64,000 nucleotides of DNA from Exiguobacterium alkaliphilum 12/1 (GCF_000714435.1 NZ_JJMW01000019.1:336840-400839); one strand, 5' to 3'; shown: positions 1 through 8,365, numbered from the stretch's first letter. Notes: generated by a model from the sequence alone, not told the origin. A program made the numbers and translations.

Positions 1-104
1 AAGCATTGGGATGTTGCTCCTTCCGAATCAATAGGTACTTTCAACTTTTCAAGTTTATAGAGGAACGGAAACCGTGTCAAGACAGTTTCCATGACTGAAT
101 GGAA

Positions 105-137
105 AAGCTCTCACCCGAGTTTTGGATGAGAGCGATT
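105..137 (-). terminator. Intrinsic terminator of the 156-716 lipoprotein gene
   Basis: GCTCTCA at 107-113 pairs with TGAGAGC at 126-132. Read on the minus strand the hairpin is followed by a short U run (TTTT), just downstream of the lipoprotein stop codon. Confidence 0.6.
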
Positions 138-155
138 CATCTGATTGGGATGTGG

Positions 156-716
156 TCATACACCACTCAGATTGATAGCGATACCCTTCATAATTGATGA
201 CAGGTAATTCAGTTGAGTACGGGCATCTTCCCAATATGCCCAATCGTCAGCCTCTAAAAATTGCGTCAACCCCTCACTGACGGTTGTGAGTTCATTTAAT
301 GCGCTGGTCAGCCCTTCACGGTCGATGCCTGACGCATCAGATGCGACAAGATAATCGAGCGCAGGGAGAATCTCATTAATATCAGAACGGATGGATTCGA
401 GTTCTTCCCGGTGACTGTCGATTTGCATAGAAATTTCATCGAGCGGGCGATCTTCACAGGACGTCCCACAGGAGAAAACTATTTGATCGGATTCACGCAA
501 GGCTTCGAGCGTGTCACTGCTTAGAGACTCGAGATACCCTAAAAAGATGGTGACTTCCTCTTCGGTCGGGACAGGCTCGGAAAAAGGCTGTTTTTTAGAT
601 ACATCGATGACGACATTTTTAGTTTTTGGGGGTGAGTCAGCTGTGGGCTCTGTCGTCTGTTCCGAACAGGCGGCAAGTAAGGCGACGGCAGCAAGCGAGA
701 TGAGCATTCGTTTCAT
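156..716 (-). CDS. Hypothetical lipoprotein
   Basis: This is a 186-residue protein with a lipoprotein signal peptide: basic MKR start, hydrophobic stretch, then lipobox LLAAC with the acylated Cys near residue 17. A Thr/Pro/Lys-rich linker follows. The mature part is acidic and mostly helical in appearance, with short Leu/Glu/Ile-rich stretches (about residues 60-130). It should be anchored on the outer face of the membrane. I recognise no enzymatic motif or named family. A minus-strand AAGGAGATTAAT ribosome binding site precedes the ATG, and a hairpin terminator lies just after the stop, so it is probably a single-gene unit. Lipoprotein class is secure; function is unknown. Confidence 0.75.
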   Translation of the reverse strand: MKRMLISLAAVALLAACSEQTTEPTADSPPKTKNVVIDVSKKQPFSEPVPTEEEVTIFLGYLESLSSDTLEALRESDQIVFSCGTSCEDRPLDEISMQIDSHREELESIRSDINEILPALDYLVASDASGIDREGLTSALNELTTVSEGLTQFLEADDWAYWEDARTQLNYLSSIMKGIAINLSGV

Positions 717-785
717 AATTAATCTCCTTTATGTATATTGATTTACTCATTGTACCATTTATTGGTATGTCTAAAAGAATATAGA

Positions 786-824
786 TAAAAAAAGCACTTT
801 CTCAAAGGATTGAGAAAGTGCTTT
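786..824 (-). terminator. Intrinsic terminator downstream of the tRNA
   Basis: A 14-bp perfect stem (791-804 with 811-824) has a six-base loop and, on the minus strand, a run of seven U. It lies 30 bases beyond the 3' end of the tRNA gene, so it ends the tRNA transcript. Confidence 0.85.
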
Positions 825-853
825 GATCGGTCCGTGTCACGGAATCCGTTTGA

Positions 854-924
854 TGCCTCCGACGAGAATCGAACTCGTGCTGCAGCATTACCATTGCTGA
901 GGTCTGCCACTAACCTACAGAGGC
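854..924 (-). tRNA. tRNA-Thr (anticodon GGU), atypical 71-nt form
   Basis: The minus strand folds as a full cloverleaf. The acceptor stem GCCTCTG pairs with CGGAGGC (one G-U). The four-pair D stem has a seven-base loop. The anticodon stem CAGCA/TGCTG carries loop ATGGTAA, giving anticodon GGT. The variable loop is four bases and the T arm is ACGAG-TTCGATT-CTCGT. The discriminator is A. G1-C72, C2-G71 and G35-U36 match known threonyl-tRNA synthetase identity elements. Odd points: no encoded CCA, A at position 32, U at 26, a short D loop, and isolation from any tRNA cluster. It could be a low-use or pseudo-tRNA, but the stems are intact and it has its own promoter and terminator. Confidence 0.8.
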
Positions 925-936
925 GTTACACGTATT

Positions 937-965
937 ATGTTACACAGTTCGTTCAGCAATTTCAA
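937..965 (-). promoter_or_regulatory. Putative sigma-A promoter of the tRNA gene
   Basis: On the minus strand TTGAAA (960-965) and TAACAT (937-942) are separated by 17 bases, placing the start point a few bases before the mature tRNA 5' end at 924. Confidence 0.5.
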
Positions 966-977
966 GCTTTTTTAGAA

Positions 978-1010
978 TAATAAGACCCCGCGTCCATTTC
1001 GGCGCGGGGC
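978..1010 (-). terminator. Intrinsic terminator of the inhA gene
   Basis: CCCCGCG (986-992) pairs with CGCGGGG (1003-1009). On the minus strand the hairpin leads into TTATTATTCTAAAAAA, immediately after the inhA stop codon. Confidence 0.65.
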
Positions 1011-1017
1011 AGGGTCG

Positions 1018-3390
1018 TTATTGTTTGCGAATCCAAACGGCACCGGCCGAGTTGTCTTTCGCTTCGCCGACGACGTCGACGACGAGACCGTACTTAGGCA
1101 ATTTCTTACCTGCGTCTGGGATGAGCGAGTTGATATACGTGTTGGCGTCATAGAATTGCTTCACGCCAGGTTGTGCTTTGTAGTCGTAGATGCCACGGCT
1201 CGGTGAGTTGATATACCATGGGATCGTCTTGTCGAGGCTGAACGCCGCGTCCGCGATTTGGTAACGCGTGCTGCCTGCGACCGTGTCTTTGCCGTTCAAC
1301 TTCCCGATCAATGCTTCTGGATGCGAATCGACGACACCGATGAAGCCTTCGCCAGGATGGATGCCGACCCAGTTGTCTGAGAACGAATCGTCTCCGTACC
1401 AGACGACGAGACCTGTGTTGTATTTGACGCCACGGCCGTTCAAGAGACCCGTATCAGCGCCGGCGTGGTTACGCCACTCCAAGTAGTAGTAGTGCGGCTT
1501 CTCATCCCAACCGTCCGACTTGACGAAACCGTTCAACTTGACCGCTTCCGCGCCTTCTGCATCGTCAGCGAACAATGTCGCGCCGCCCGATGTGATCGAG
1601 ACGTTGTCGAGTGCGAAGCCTTCAAGCGCAAGGCCGCCGTCTGTCACGTATTCGAAGACGATCGAGACGTCTTGTCCGGCGAATTGTGACAAGTCGTACG
1701 ACTTACGAACCCATTCACCGTTCGTCGATTCTGCGTCGTTACCCGTATTGTCGTCACCGTATACGTCGAGGACGACTTCTTTACCGCCGCTAAGCGCTTT
1801 GACATAGAGATAGTCATAGTCGTATTCAATCTCAAAGCGTGTATCGAAGGCAAGCTGCCCGTCAGCTCCGAGTTTCACGCTCGGGATCGCCAACTCCGTA
1901 TGCAAGTTGTCGCCTTTCGTCGAGTAGTAGTAATACTTGCCGAACTTCGGCTCGATGCCTTTAACCTTTTTATCTGGCAAGTTGATTTTCACGATGCCAG
2001 GGTTGTTCGATTTCGTCACCGATTGGTCGATTTGGGAGACGAAACCTTGTGCGTTAATATCATCGAGTTCGACTTCCGTGATGTTTGCCCAGTTGCCGCC
2101 CATCAACTTTTGGAAGTACTCTTTGTTTTGTGGAGAGAAGCTTGTCGGTTCAGTACCGGCAATCTTCCCGGCCCAGCTACCGCCACTCATGATTGACCAT
2201 GATTGGACCGGTTCGCCTTGACCTGTATATTGCGTGTCATACTCATCTGGCAGACCGAGGTCGTGACCGTATTCGTGCGCGAAGACGCCGACTGCGCCGT
2301 CTTCCGGTTGAATCGTGTAGTCGAACGCAGCCACTTGACCGCCCCAGTATGGGACTGCTGCTTCTGTACCGGCGATGCGATATGGGCTGTTGCCGACGAC
2401 CCAACGGTGTGACCAGACTGCGTCGTCTCCGAGCAAGCCGCCACCCGCTTCTTGGCCGGTACCTGCGTGAATGATCATCAAGTGATCGACCAAGCCGTCT
2501 GGCTCGTTGAAGTTGCCGTCACCGTCAAGGTCATATAAGTCGTATTCGTCATACTCGGCCAAGTTCATGCCGCTCTTCACAGCCGCGTCTAATGCGTCTT
2601 TGACGAGTTGACGCGGTCCTGGTCCTGCATTGTCGTGACCGCCAGTCGGACGGTCGGCACCGTAGTCTTTCGCCGTGCCCGGGACGGTCAACCATTCTGA
2701 GACCGTTCCATCGACAGTGTAGCTGCCGCCCGATTGCTCTTCATAGTACTGTTTGAACGTTTGGACTTTATCGCCGTTGAACAGCTCGAACGACTCGTCA
2801 CCGAACATATACTGCTCATAATGTTCTTTACTGAAGTTGTCGCTGTACAGATAACCTTCTTCTTGGACGACGTTGTTATGTTTGAAGTCGCTATACTCGA
2901 CGAGTAAGACGAGTACTTTGTCTTCACGAACGGCGCCGTTATAGCCGGCCTGTTTCGCCGGGTCGACTTTCACTTGACCGTCCGGTTTGCCTTTCCGATA
3001 GTTCGCTTGACCCTTTTTCGCCTTGTCGAGGAGACGGTTCGACTCTTTTTCGAACTGGTTATGTATCTTCTCCTTGGCAGCGGCCGCCTTGTCATGCAAA
3101 TCATGCTTATGCGGGTCTTGCGCCGCACCTTGTTTCTTGGCGATGTACGCCTCGACCGCTTTCGTCCGTTCTGAAGCCGACAAGCCTTTCTTGATGACGC
3201 CACGATTCTCGAGCGCTTTGGCGAGACGTTCCTCATCGATGATGTGATGATCGAACGGGGCGTGTTCGCTAGCCGGCGGCAAGGCCGGCGCGACGTCGGT
3301 TGGTCCTGCAGCGACCGGGATGGCGCTGACCGTCATCGCTGACGTCAGGACGGCCGCAAGTGTCGTGCGGCGGATGGAACGATTTTTCAT
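1018..3390 (-). CDS. inhA: Immune inhibitor A, secreted M6 metalloprotease
   Basis: This 790-residue secreted zinc endopeptidase belongs to peptidase family M6 (InhA of Bacillus). A Sec signal peptide spans about residues 1-28, and an N-terminal Lys/Ala/Glu-rich propeptide runs to about residue 145. The catalytic domain follows with HEYGH at residues 372-376 (two zinc ligands and the catalytic Glu), followed by GLPDEYDT, which fits the extended family signature. An aspartate-rich stretch DLDGDGNFNEPDG (about residue 295) looks like a calcium site. The C-terminal third resembles the beta-rich VEG/MAM-like region of InhA. AGGAGG sits nine bases before the ATG. The gene is monocistronic, with a terminator right after it. 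Known relatives degrade host antimicrobial peptides and extracellular proteins; here a general nutritive or processing role is equally likely. Confidence 0.93.
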   Translation of the reverse strand: MKNRSIRRTTLAAVLTSAMTVSAIPVAAGPTDVAPALPPASEHAPFDHHIIDEERLAKALENRGVIKKGLSASERTKAVEAYIAKKQGAAQDPHKHDLHDKAAAAKEKIHNQFEKESNRLLDKAKKGQANYRKGKPDGQVKVDPAKQAGYNGAVREDKVLVLLVEYSDFKHNNVVQEEGYLYSDNFSKEHYEQYMFGDESFELFNGDKVQTFKQYYEEQSGGSYTVDGTVSEWLTVPGTAKDYGADRPTGGHDNAGPGPRQLVKDALDAAVKSGMNLAEYDEYDLYDLDGDGNFNEPDGLVDHLMIIHAGTGQEAGGGLLGDDAVWSHRWVVGNSPYRIAGTEAAVPYWGGQVAAFDYTIQPEDGAVGVFAHEYGHDLGLPDEYDTQYTGQGEPVQSWSIMSGGSWAGKIAGTEPTSFSPQNKEYFQKLMGGNWANITEVELDDINAQGFVSQIDQSVTKSNNPGIVKINLPDKKVKGIEPKFGKYYYYSTKGDNLHTELAIPSVKLGADGQLAFDTRFEIEYDYDYLYVKALSGGKEVVLDVYGDDNTGNDAESTNGEWVRKSYDLSQFAGQDVSIVFEYVTDGGLALEGFALDNVSITSGGATLFADDAEGAEAVKLNGFVKSDGWDEKPHYYYLEWRNHAGADTGLLNGRGVKYNTGLVVWYGDDSFSDNWVGIHPGEGFIGVVDSHPEALIGKLNGKDTVAGSTRYQIADAAFSLDKTIPWYINSPSRGIYDYKAQPGVKQFYDANTYINSLIPDAGKKLPKYGLVVDVVGEAKDNSAGAVWIRKQ

Positions 3391-3489
3391 CTGTACTGAC
3401 CTCCTGTGAAAATAATGGGAAATTGTGTGAGCTTAGGGTAAACACTAGACCTGTGTCTGATTAATGTCAATATTCAGAAAATAGAGAAC

Positions 3490-3512
3490 GAAAAAAAGAG
3501 ACTTTCGTCCCA
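3490..3512 (-). terminator. Short intrinsic terminator after the RsmJ-like gene
   Basis: On the minus strand GGGAC-GAAA-GTCTC is followed by a run of U (3490-3497), starting about 16 bases past the stop codon at 3528. The stem is only five pairs, with one G-U. Confidence 0.45.
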
Positions 3513-3527
3513 TTTGGGCAATAAGCC

Positions 3528-4319
3528 CTAAAGGATGTCCGTCTCCATGTCGATATATCCGTAATGCAGTTTTGACGACTTACGGATAAACCTCGTGAAA
3601 CCGTACTCGTCGAACCATTCGCTCTCGAAGTGTGCCTTGAGGACGATGCGCTTCTTGGCGACACGCCGCGCTTCTCGGAGTAGTTCGTCTGAAAGCGGGG
3701 CGGTGTTCGCGAGTGAACGTAACGGGTTCAAATGAACCGATTCTGAAATCGTTTTCTCGAACATCGGATCGAAGTAGACGATGTCGAACGAGTCGTCGAT
3801 ACGTGTCTTCAAATAGGCAAGGGCGTCTGCGTGGACGACTTCAATTCGTCGCATCGCTTGATTGATGGCCTCTTCTTTCTCGACCCACACGCTAAGTCCT
3901 TCCTTGACGAGCATCGCCGTCATGAACTCGCTCTCGATTCCGGTGATGCGACCATCTGCTCCGATGGCATGGCTCATGACAATCGAGTCCGAACCGAGGC
4001 CGAGCGTACAGTCGAGGACACGGTCGCCGGGCTCGAGCATGGCCGTGTCGACGAGCGGGTCGTGTCCATCACGCATCAATTGTTTGATGCGAAAAACTGA
4101 GCTGGAAGGATGAAAAAAGAACGGTTCGGTCGTCCCGAGCGACGTGTATTCGACGCGCCGTTTATCAAAGACGAGGACGCCTTCCTCATAGTGATTCATC
4201 AACGCCTCGATCGATTGTTTTTTCCGCTCCACGAAACGCACACCGTATTGCGATGCGTGGCGTTTGGCCTGTTCACGGACCGAATCTGTCGGTCGCAGGC
4301 AGGTCGTGACAATATACAT
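3528..4319 (-). CDS. Class I SAM-dependent methyltransferase, RsmJ-like
   Basis: This is a 263-residue cytosolic methyltransferase. The SAM-binding motif I region reads LDCTLGLGSDSIV (about residues 103-115) and the catalytic-side motif is VYFDPMF (about 180-186). Both resemble the RsmJ/UPF0341 family, which methylates the exocyclic amine of a 16S rRNA guanosine. The 90-residue N-terminal region before the Rossmann fold contains KRRVEYTSLGTTEPFFFHPS, typical of family members. AGGAG lies upstream of the ATG at 4319. It follows a small coiled-coil gene separated by a terminator. The RNA target is inferred from the family; exact substrate is uncertain in Gram-positives. Confidence 0.75.
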   Translation of the reverse strand: MYIVTTCLRPTDSVREQAKRHASQYGVRFVERKKQSIEALMNHYEEGVLVFDKRRVEYTSLGTTEPFFFHPSSSVFRIKQLMRDGHDPLVDTAMLEPGDRVLDCTLGLGSDSIVMSHAIGADGRITGIESEFMTAMLVKEGLSVWVEKEEAINQAMRRIEVVHADALAYLKTRIDDSFDIVYFDPMFEKTISESVHLNPLRSLANTAPLSDELLREARRVAKKRIVLKAHFESEWFDEYGFTRFIRKSSKLHYGYIDMETDIL

Positions 4320-4338
4320 AAAAACGCTCCTTCATGAA

Positions 4339-4362
4339 AAAGAGACGCAGGTCGCGTCTCAC
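4339..4362 (-). terminator. Intrinsic terminator overlapping the end of the 4359-4679 gene
   Basis: GAGACGC (4342-4348) pairs with GCGTCTC (4354-4360), followed on the minus strand by TTTTTC. The hairpin overlaps the stop codon. Confidence 0.65.
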
Positions 4363-4679
4363 TTTTTCTTGCTTAATAAATCAGACAACTCGTCAATGAG
4401 TGCTTTGTGTGTGGCCAATTCTTTTTTCTTTTCATCGTTCGGATTGATTGGACGTTTCGAGCGGCTTTGGAGCGCTTCGAGCGTCTCGTCGATTGACGAT
4501 TTGAGCGTGTCGCGGTCTTCCGGCTTAAGTGACACTTCCTGCGGGTTTTCACCACTCGCATCGAGTTCGCGCAATCGTGCCATCAATTGTTTCGCCTCGC
4601 GGTTCAAATCCGACAACAATCTGTCAATTTGTTCCAATCTTAATTTGATTCCATCTCGTTCTGTAAACATACGTTTCAC
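4359..4679 (-). CDS. Small hypothetical coiled-coil protein
   Basis: This is a 106-residue, highly charged soluble protein. Residues 8-45 (ERDGIKLRLEQIDRLLSDL and onward) show a heptad-like Leu/Ile pattern, and a second helical block with many Lys/Glu ends in DLLSKKK. No signal peptide, membrane segment or catalytic motif is visible. The gene has a GAGGTG-type ribosome binding site and its own overlapping terminator, so it is expressed separately from the methyltransferase downstream. I do not recognise the family. Confidence 0.65.
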   Translation of the reverse strand: MKRMFTERDGIKLRLEQIDRLLSDLNREAKQLMARLRELDASGENPQEVSLKPEDRDTLKSSIDETLEALQSRSKRPINPNDEKKKELATHKALIDELSDLLSKKK

Positions 4680-4851
4680 CTCTTTTAGGGGGTAACCACA
4701 AGGGTCTCTTCTTGTTTACTTTACCATATTTTTCGTAAGACGAAACTACCGGGAATATATTCCATTTATTTTGTGGGGAGGAAACAATGTTTCTCTATAC
4801 CCACTCAAACTTCAGCTGATATACTAACTAGGCTAAAAGGGAGGTGGCCGG

Positions 4852-5715
4852 ATGGGCACAACGAATCATCCACCAAAAGCGCTCAAAGGCGCGATTTTAT
4901 CGATTACGACGTATTTGGTCTTATCTATATTAAAGGTCGTCTTCGGAATCATTTATAACTCAGAGGCCGTCCTCGCTGACGGATTCAACAACACGACGGA
5001 CATTATCGCCTCGATCGCCGTCTATATCGGGATTCGGATTGCCGCGTTGCCGCGCGACGCCGAACATAAATATGGGCATGCGAAGATGGAGACGCTCGCC
5101 GCGCTCGTCGCGTCACTCATCATGGTCGCTGTCGGGGTGTTCGTCCTATTGAACAGTATCGCGAACTTACTTCGGGGCGAATATGTCGAGCCGAACCCGC
5201 TCGCTGCGGTCGTCGCCTTCCTAAGCGCGCTCGTCATGTTCGGCGTGTATGCATACAATACGAACTTGGCCAAAAAAACGCGCTCGCTCGCCTTGAAGGC
5301 CGCCGCGAAAGACAATCTCGCCGATGCGATGATTTCGATTGGGGCCACGTTCGGTGTCTTATTCGCTTATTTCAAACTGCCATGGATGGACACGGTGCTC
5401 GCCGTCTTAATTGCCGGGATGATTATCCGGACGGCCATTCAAATCTTCTTAGATGCGACCCATCAACTTTCGGACGGGTTCCCCCCGGACCTCGTAGACG
5501 AGTACGAGGAGACGATCGGCGAGTTCGAGTCGGTGAAAGAAGTGCGTGAAATCAAAGGTCGCCATCTCGGGAACCACGTCATGCTCGATGTGACGATCGC
5601 GGTCGATGGGGAGCTGACGGTCGACGAGGCGCATGACCTTTGCGATGAGATTGAGCGGAAACTCGATGAGCGCCATGCCGTCGATTCGGTTCATATCCAC
5701 ATCGAACCCGCTTGA
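4852..5715 (+). CDS. Cation diffusion facilitator (CDF) family transporter
   Basis: This 287-residue inner-membrane divalent-cation/proton antiporter exports metals such as Zn, Mn, Co or Fe. The order is the usual one: TM1, TM2 with the metal-site motif LADGFNNTTDII (about residues 40-51), a loop with HKYGHAKMETLAAL (about 70-83), further TMs, a second Asp-containing TM (LADAMISIG, about 161-169), and a C-terminal cytoplasmic ferredoxin-like metal-sensing domain (about 205-285, with HLGNHVMLDV and HIHIEP). Length is normal for the family. GGGAGGTGG precedes the ATG. The Asn in the TM2 site and the Asp pair suggest Mn/Fe-type rather than strict Zn specificity, but that is inference. Confidence 0.88.
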   Translation: MGTTNHPPKALKGAILSITTYLVLSILKVVFGIIYNSEAVLADGFNNTTDIIASIAVYIGIRIAALPRDAEHKYGHAKMETLAALVASLIMVAVGVFVLLNSIANLLRGEYVEPNPLAAVVAFLSALVMFGVYAYNTNLAKKTRSLALKAAAKDNLADAMISIGATFGVLFAYFKLPWMDTVLAVLIAGMIIRTAIQIFLDATHQLSDGFPPDLVDEYEETIGEFESVKEVREIKGRHLGNHVMLDVTIAVDGELTVDEAHDLCDEIERKLDERHAVDSVHIHIEPA

Positions 5716-5730
5716 CGTTTCGGTTATCTT

Positions 5731-5760
5731 TTGCGCTTCATGACGCCGTTCGTATATAAT
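5731..5760 (+). promoter_or_regulatory. Putative sigma-A promoter of the GNAT gene
   Basis: TTGCGC (5731-5736) is followed after 18 bases by a perfect TATAAT (5755-5760), 44 bases before the start codon at 5804. Confidence 0.5.
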
Positions 5761-5803
5761 GAGTGTGGAAAGATTACGGAATAACTGTTAAGGAGGGCAC
5801 GGG

Positions 5804-6280
5804 ATGGACATCGTGCGTCAACCTATTCGTCAAATTGATGAGATTGAATATGAACATTTTCAGAAATATGGGCAGAGCTCATACGGCATTTCAGCCGAGG
5901 AGTTGAAAGGGATCTTCGAGGAGATGGGCACTGAGCACGTCTATTCGGCTGATGAACACAGCTATGGAGAAGACTTTTATTTTGACCTTCACGTCGACGG
6001 GAACATCGTCGGGAAAGTGCTTTTGCTTAAACTCGCTCGCGTCTATCAGCTCGATTTGATGGTGTTTGACCCATATAAAGATAACGGCTATGCGACGGAA
6101 GGGTTACGTCTCGCGCTCGAACAGTCAGAGTTGAAAGAAGGCCATACCGTCCGCGCTGGTATTCCGCCGACGAGCCCGCATCAAGAGGCGATGCGCCGCG
6201 TGCTCGAGAAGAACGGGTTCGAGAAACGGAACGGACTCTATTATTTGAACTTTAAGAAACGATATGTAGTAAACCATTAA
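5804..6280 (+). CDS. GNAT family N-acetyltransferase
   Basis: This is a 158-residue acyl-CoA N-acyltransferase-fold protein. The acetyl-CoA-binding motif A is recognisable as DPYKDNGYATEGLRLAL (about residues 86-102), followed by a helix, then motif B with NGFEKRNGLYYLNF near the C terminus. Substrate cannot be read from the sequence. AAGGAGG precedes the ATG and a TATAAT promoter lies upstream, so it is a single-gene unit between the CDF exporter and the sucrose repressor. Confidence 0.8.
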   Translation: MDIVRQPIRQIDEIEYEHFQKYGQSSYGISAEELKGIFEEMGTEHVYSADEHSYGEDFYFDLHVDGNIVGKVLLLKLARVYQLDLMVFDPYKDNGYATEGLRLALEQSELKEGHTVRAGIPPTSPHQEAMRRVLEKNGFEKRNGLYYLNFKKRYVVNH

Positions 6281-6328
6281 ACTGACGGCGTTCGACGCGT
6301 CAGTTTTTTCGTATGGGGGGTTTTGAAG

Positions 6329-7315
6329 ATGAGACAAGTGACAATCAACGACATCGCCAAACTTGCCGGCGTCGCCAAGAGTACCGTCTCCCGTTATTTG
6401 AACGGGGGTTCGGTCGGGCAGGTGACCCGAGAGAAGATTGAGCGCGTCATTCAAGAGACGAACTATGAACCGAACCAGTTCGCGCAAAGTTTAAAGTCGA
6501 AACAGACGAAGATGATCGGTGTCATCGTGCCGCGCCTCGACTCGTATGCCGCTTCAAGGACGATGATGGGTATCGATGAGCGGTTGACCGAGCGCGGCTA
6601 CCAGATGCTCGTCGTGAACACGGCCCAACAGACCGAGCGTGAGATTGAGCAGCTATACAACTTGGCGAAGCAGAAAGTCGCTGGCATCATCTGGCTCGGG
6701 ACGACGGTGACCGCGCGTCATCTAAGCGCCATCGAGGCCATTCAAATTCCGGTGCTCTTAATCGGTCAAGAACATGCTTCCGTGCATAGCCTCGTCTATC
6801 CCGACTTCGATGCGGCGTACGCGCTCGGAAAGCAGTTCATGGATTGGGGGCATCGTAAAGTCATCTATGTAGGTGTCGAGGCGTACGATATCGCCGTCGG
6901 CCAAACGAGACGTGACGGTTTCTTAAAGGCGTTCAACGAGGCGGGTGCGGATGTGAAGACGTATACGACGACGTTCAAAATCGACGACGCGATTCCAATC
7001 GGGGCACAGATCGGACGTGAACAGGCGGCGTCGCTCGTCGTCTGTGCGACCGATAATATCGCCCTCGGTGTATTGAAAGGGCTCGCCAATAGCGGTAAGG
7101 CCGTCCCGAATGACGTCTCGGTGAGCGGATTTGGGGGCTATGATTTCACCGAAGTGTTGCATCCGTCCCTGACGACGGTACACCTTCCATATCGCAGGAC
7201 GGGAGCGAAAGCGGCTGACATGATTCTCCATTTGTTAACAGGCGATGTCATCGCAATGAAAACGTTCACAAATTTCGAGATAAAACTGCGCGAAAGCGTT
7301 GACATTTTAAATTAA
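6329..7315 (+). CDS. scrR: LacI-family repressor of the sucrose operon
   Basis: This 328-residue repressor has an N-terminal LacI helix-turn-helix (VTINDIAKLAGVAKSTVSRY, about residues 4-23), the hinge helix (NQFAQSLKSK), and a periplasmic-binding-protein-like sugar domain (about 60-328). ATG 6329 is preferred over the upstream in-frame TTG 6323 because the GGGGGG ribosome binding site (6315-6320) is then eight bases away. It directly precedes fructokinase, sucrose EIIBC and GH32 genes, and the intergenic region holds two GAACCGGTTC palindromes, the type of operator LacI proteins bind. Role as sucrose repressor (effector sucrose-6-phosphate or fructose) is inferred from that context. Confidence 0.88.
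   Translation: MRQVTINDIAKLAGVAKSTVSRYLNGGSVGQVTREKIERVIQETNYEPNQFAQSLKSKQTKMIGVIVPRLDSYAASRTMMGIDERLTERGYQMLVVNTAQQTEREIEQLYNLAKQKVAGIIWLGTTVTARHLSAIEAIQIPVLLIGQEHASVHSLVYPDFDAAYALGKQFMDWGHRKVIYVGVEAYDIAVGQTRRDGFLKAFNEAGADVKTYTTTFKIDDAIPIGAQIGREQAASLVVCATDNIALGVLKGLANSGKAVPNDVSVSGFGGYDFTEVLHPSLTTVHLPYRRTGAKAADMILHLLTGDVIAMKTFTNFEIKLRESVDILN
7291..7304 (+). promoter_or_regulatory. cre-like CcpA site overlapping the -35 box
   Basis: CGAAAGCGTTGACA matches the catabolite-responsive element TGWAANCGNTNWCA at 13 of 14 positions. It lies in the last codons of the repressor gene and contains the -35 hexamer of the operon promoter. Confidence 0.55.
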
Positions 7316-7327
7316 ATCGATTACATT
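7299..7327 (+). promoter_or_regulatory. Promoter of the scrK-scrA-scrB operon
   Basis: A perfect TTGACA (7299-7304), inside the 3' end of the repressor gene, is followed after 17 bases by TACATT (7322-7327). The predicted start point near 7334 falls inside the first operator palindrome. Confidence 0.65.
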
Positions 7328-7329
7328 TG

Positions 7330-7360
7330 TGTTGCGGAACCGGTTCCGCAACATTTTTTA
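7330..7360 (+). promoter_or_regulatory. Operator 1, also a hairpin terminator of scrR
   Basis: Bases 7330-7353 form a perfect 24-bp palindrome centred on GGAACCGGTTCC, a LacI-type operator. It is followed at once by a T run (7354-7359), so RNA reading through from the repressor gene would form a terminator hairpin. RNA started at about 7334 would lack part of the left arm. Confidence 0.7.
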
Positions 7361-7369
7361 TCTTCCTTT

Positions 7370-7381
7370 GGAACCGGTTCG
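7370..7381 (+). promoter_or_regulatory. Operator 2, second LacI-type half-conserved palindrome
   Basis: GGAACCGGTTCG repeats the core of operator 1 with one changed base, 28 bases further downstream centre to centre and 40 bases before the scrK start. Confidence 0.65.
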
Positions 7382-7420
7382 ATAAATGAACGATGACAGA
7401 AGGATTATGGAGGTGGACGG

Positions 7421-8365
7421 ATGAGTACCGTACATTGCATTGGTGAACTATTGATTGACTGGGTGTGCGAGGACGCGTCGAGCGACCTCGTCAACGGCAC
7501 GACTTTCGTCAAAAAAGCGGGCGGTGCGCCGGCGAACGTGGCGGCCGTCGTCAGTAAGCACGGGGGCGCATCGAGCTTCCTCGGACAAGTCGGGGCGGAC
7601 CCGTTCGGACAGTTCTTGAAAGAGACGCTCCAAACGAACGGTGTCGGCACGGACAATTTGGTCGAAGCAGGCGACACGACGTTCGCGTTCGTCTCGATTC
7701 AAGCGGACGGGGAGCGTGACTTCACGTTCCGACGCGGCAGTGACGGCGATTATGCGTTCGACGCGATCGACTTATCTCAGTTCAAGTCAGGGGATATCGT
7801 CCATTTCGGTTCGGCGACGGCACTCCTTGACGGTGAATTGAAGAACGCCTACTTCAAGTTGCTGCAATTCGCGAAACGCGATGGGCTGTTCGTTTCGTTC
7901 GACCCGAACTATCGCGACGCACTCGTGACGGACCTCGAGGCGTTCAAACAAGACTCGCTCCACTTCATCGCCGAGGCCGACTTCGTCAAATTGAGCGAAG
8001 AAGAAGCGCACTTGTTGACCGGAGCCGAGACGCTCGACGAGGCGGTCGACGCACTGCTCAAACTCGGCGCAAGCCGTGTCGCCATCACGCTCGGTTCACG
8101 CGGCACGTTGATTGCGACGAGTCAGTCACGTGACATCATCCCGTCGGTGAAAATTGAAAGCGTTGACTCGACGGGGGCCGGTGACGCATTCGTCGGCGCG
8201 TACTTGTATCGTCTCGCCACGCTCGGCGTCGATGATATGCGTTTACAGAAGGATATCGAATATGCGAACGTGACCGGCGCCTTGACATGCACCGCTTACG
8301 GCGCGATTCCAGCCATACCATCACCACAACGTGTTCAACAACTGTTAGGAGGGAAACCTGAATGA
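7421..8365 (+). CDS. scrK: Fructokinase, PfkB family
   Basis: This 314-residue cytosolic kinase phosphorylates fructose to fructose-6-phosphate with ATP. The PfkB fold shows the N-terminal signature region [16 protein letters not shown] (about residues 32-47) and the C-terminal signature [13 protein letters not shown] (about 248-260) with the catalytic Asp and anion hole. GGAGGTGG lies before the ATG. The stop overlaps the start of the EIIBC gene by four bases (ATGA), showing translational coupling. In the operon it removes the fructose released when ScrB cuts sucrose-6-phosphate. Confidence 0.92.
   Translation: MSTVHCIGELLIDWVCEDASSDLVNGTTFVKKAGGAPANVAAVVSKHGGASSFLGQVGADPFGQFLKETLQTNGVGTDNLVEAGDTTFAFVSIQADGERDFTFRRGSDGDYAFDAIDLSQFKSGDIVHFGSATALLDGELKNAYFKLLQFAKRDGLFVSFDPNYRDALVTDLEAFKQDSLHFIAEADFVKLSEEEAHLLTGAETLDEAVDALLKLGASRVAITLGSRGTLIATSQSRDIIPSVKIESVDSTGAGDAFVGAYLYRLATLGVDDMRLQKDIEYANVTGALTCTAYGAIPAIPSPQRVQQLLGGKPE

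Noticed and set aside
1021..3247. Many long open frames opposite inhA
   Set aside because: They are antisense shadows caused by GC-biased codons of the protease gene; none has a ribosome binding site or recognisable protein.
8151..8170. cre-like sequence inside scrK (TTGAAAGCGTTGACT)
   Set aside because: It lacks the final CA of the consensus and lies in coding sequence away from any promoter.
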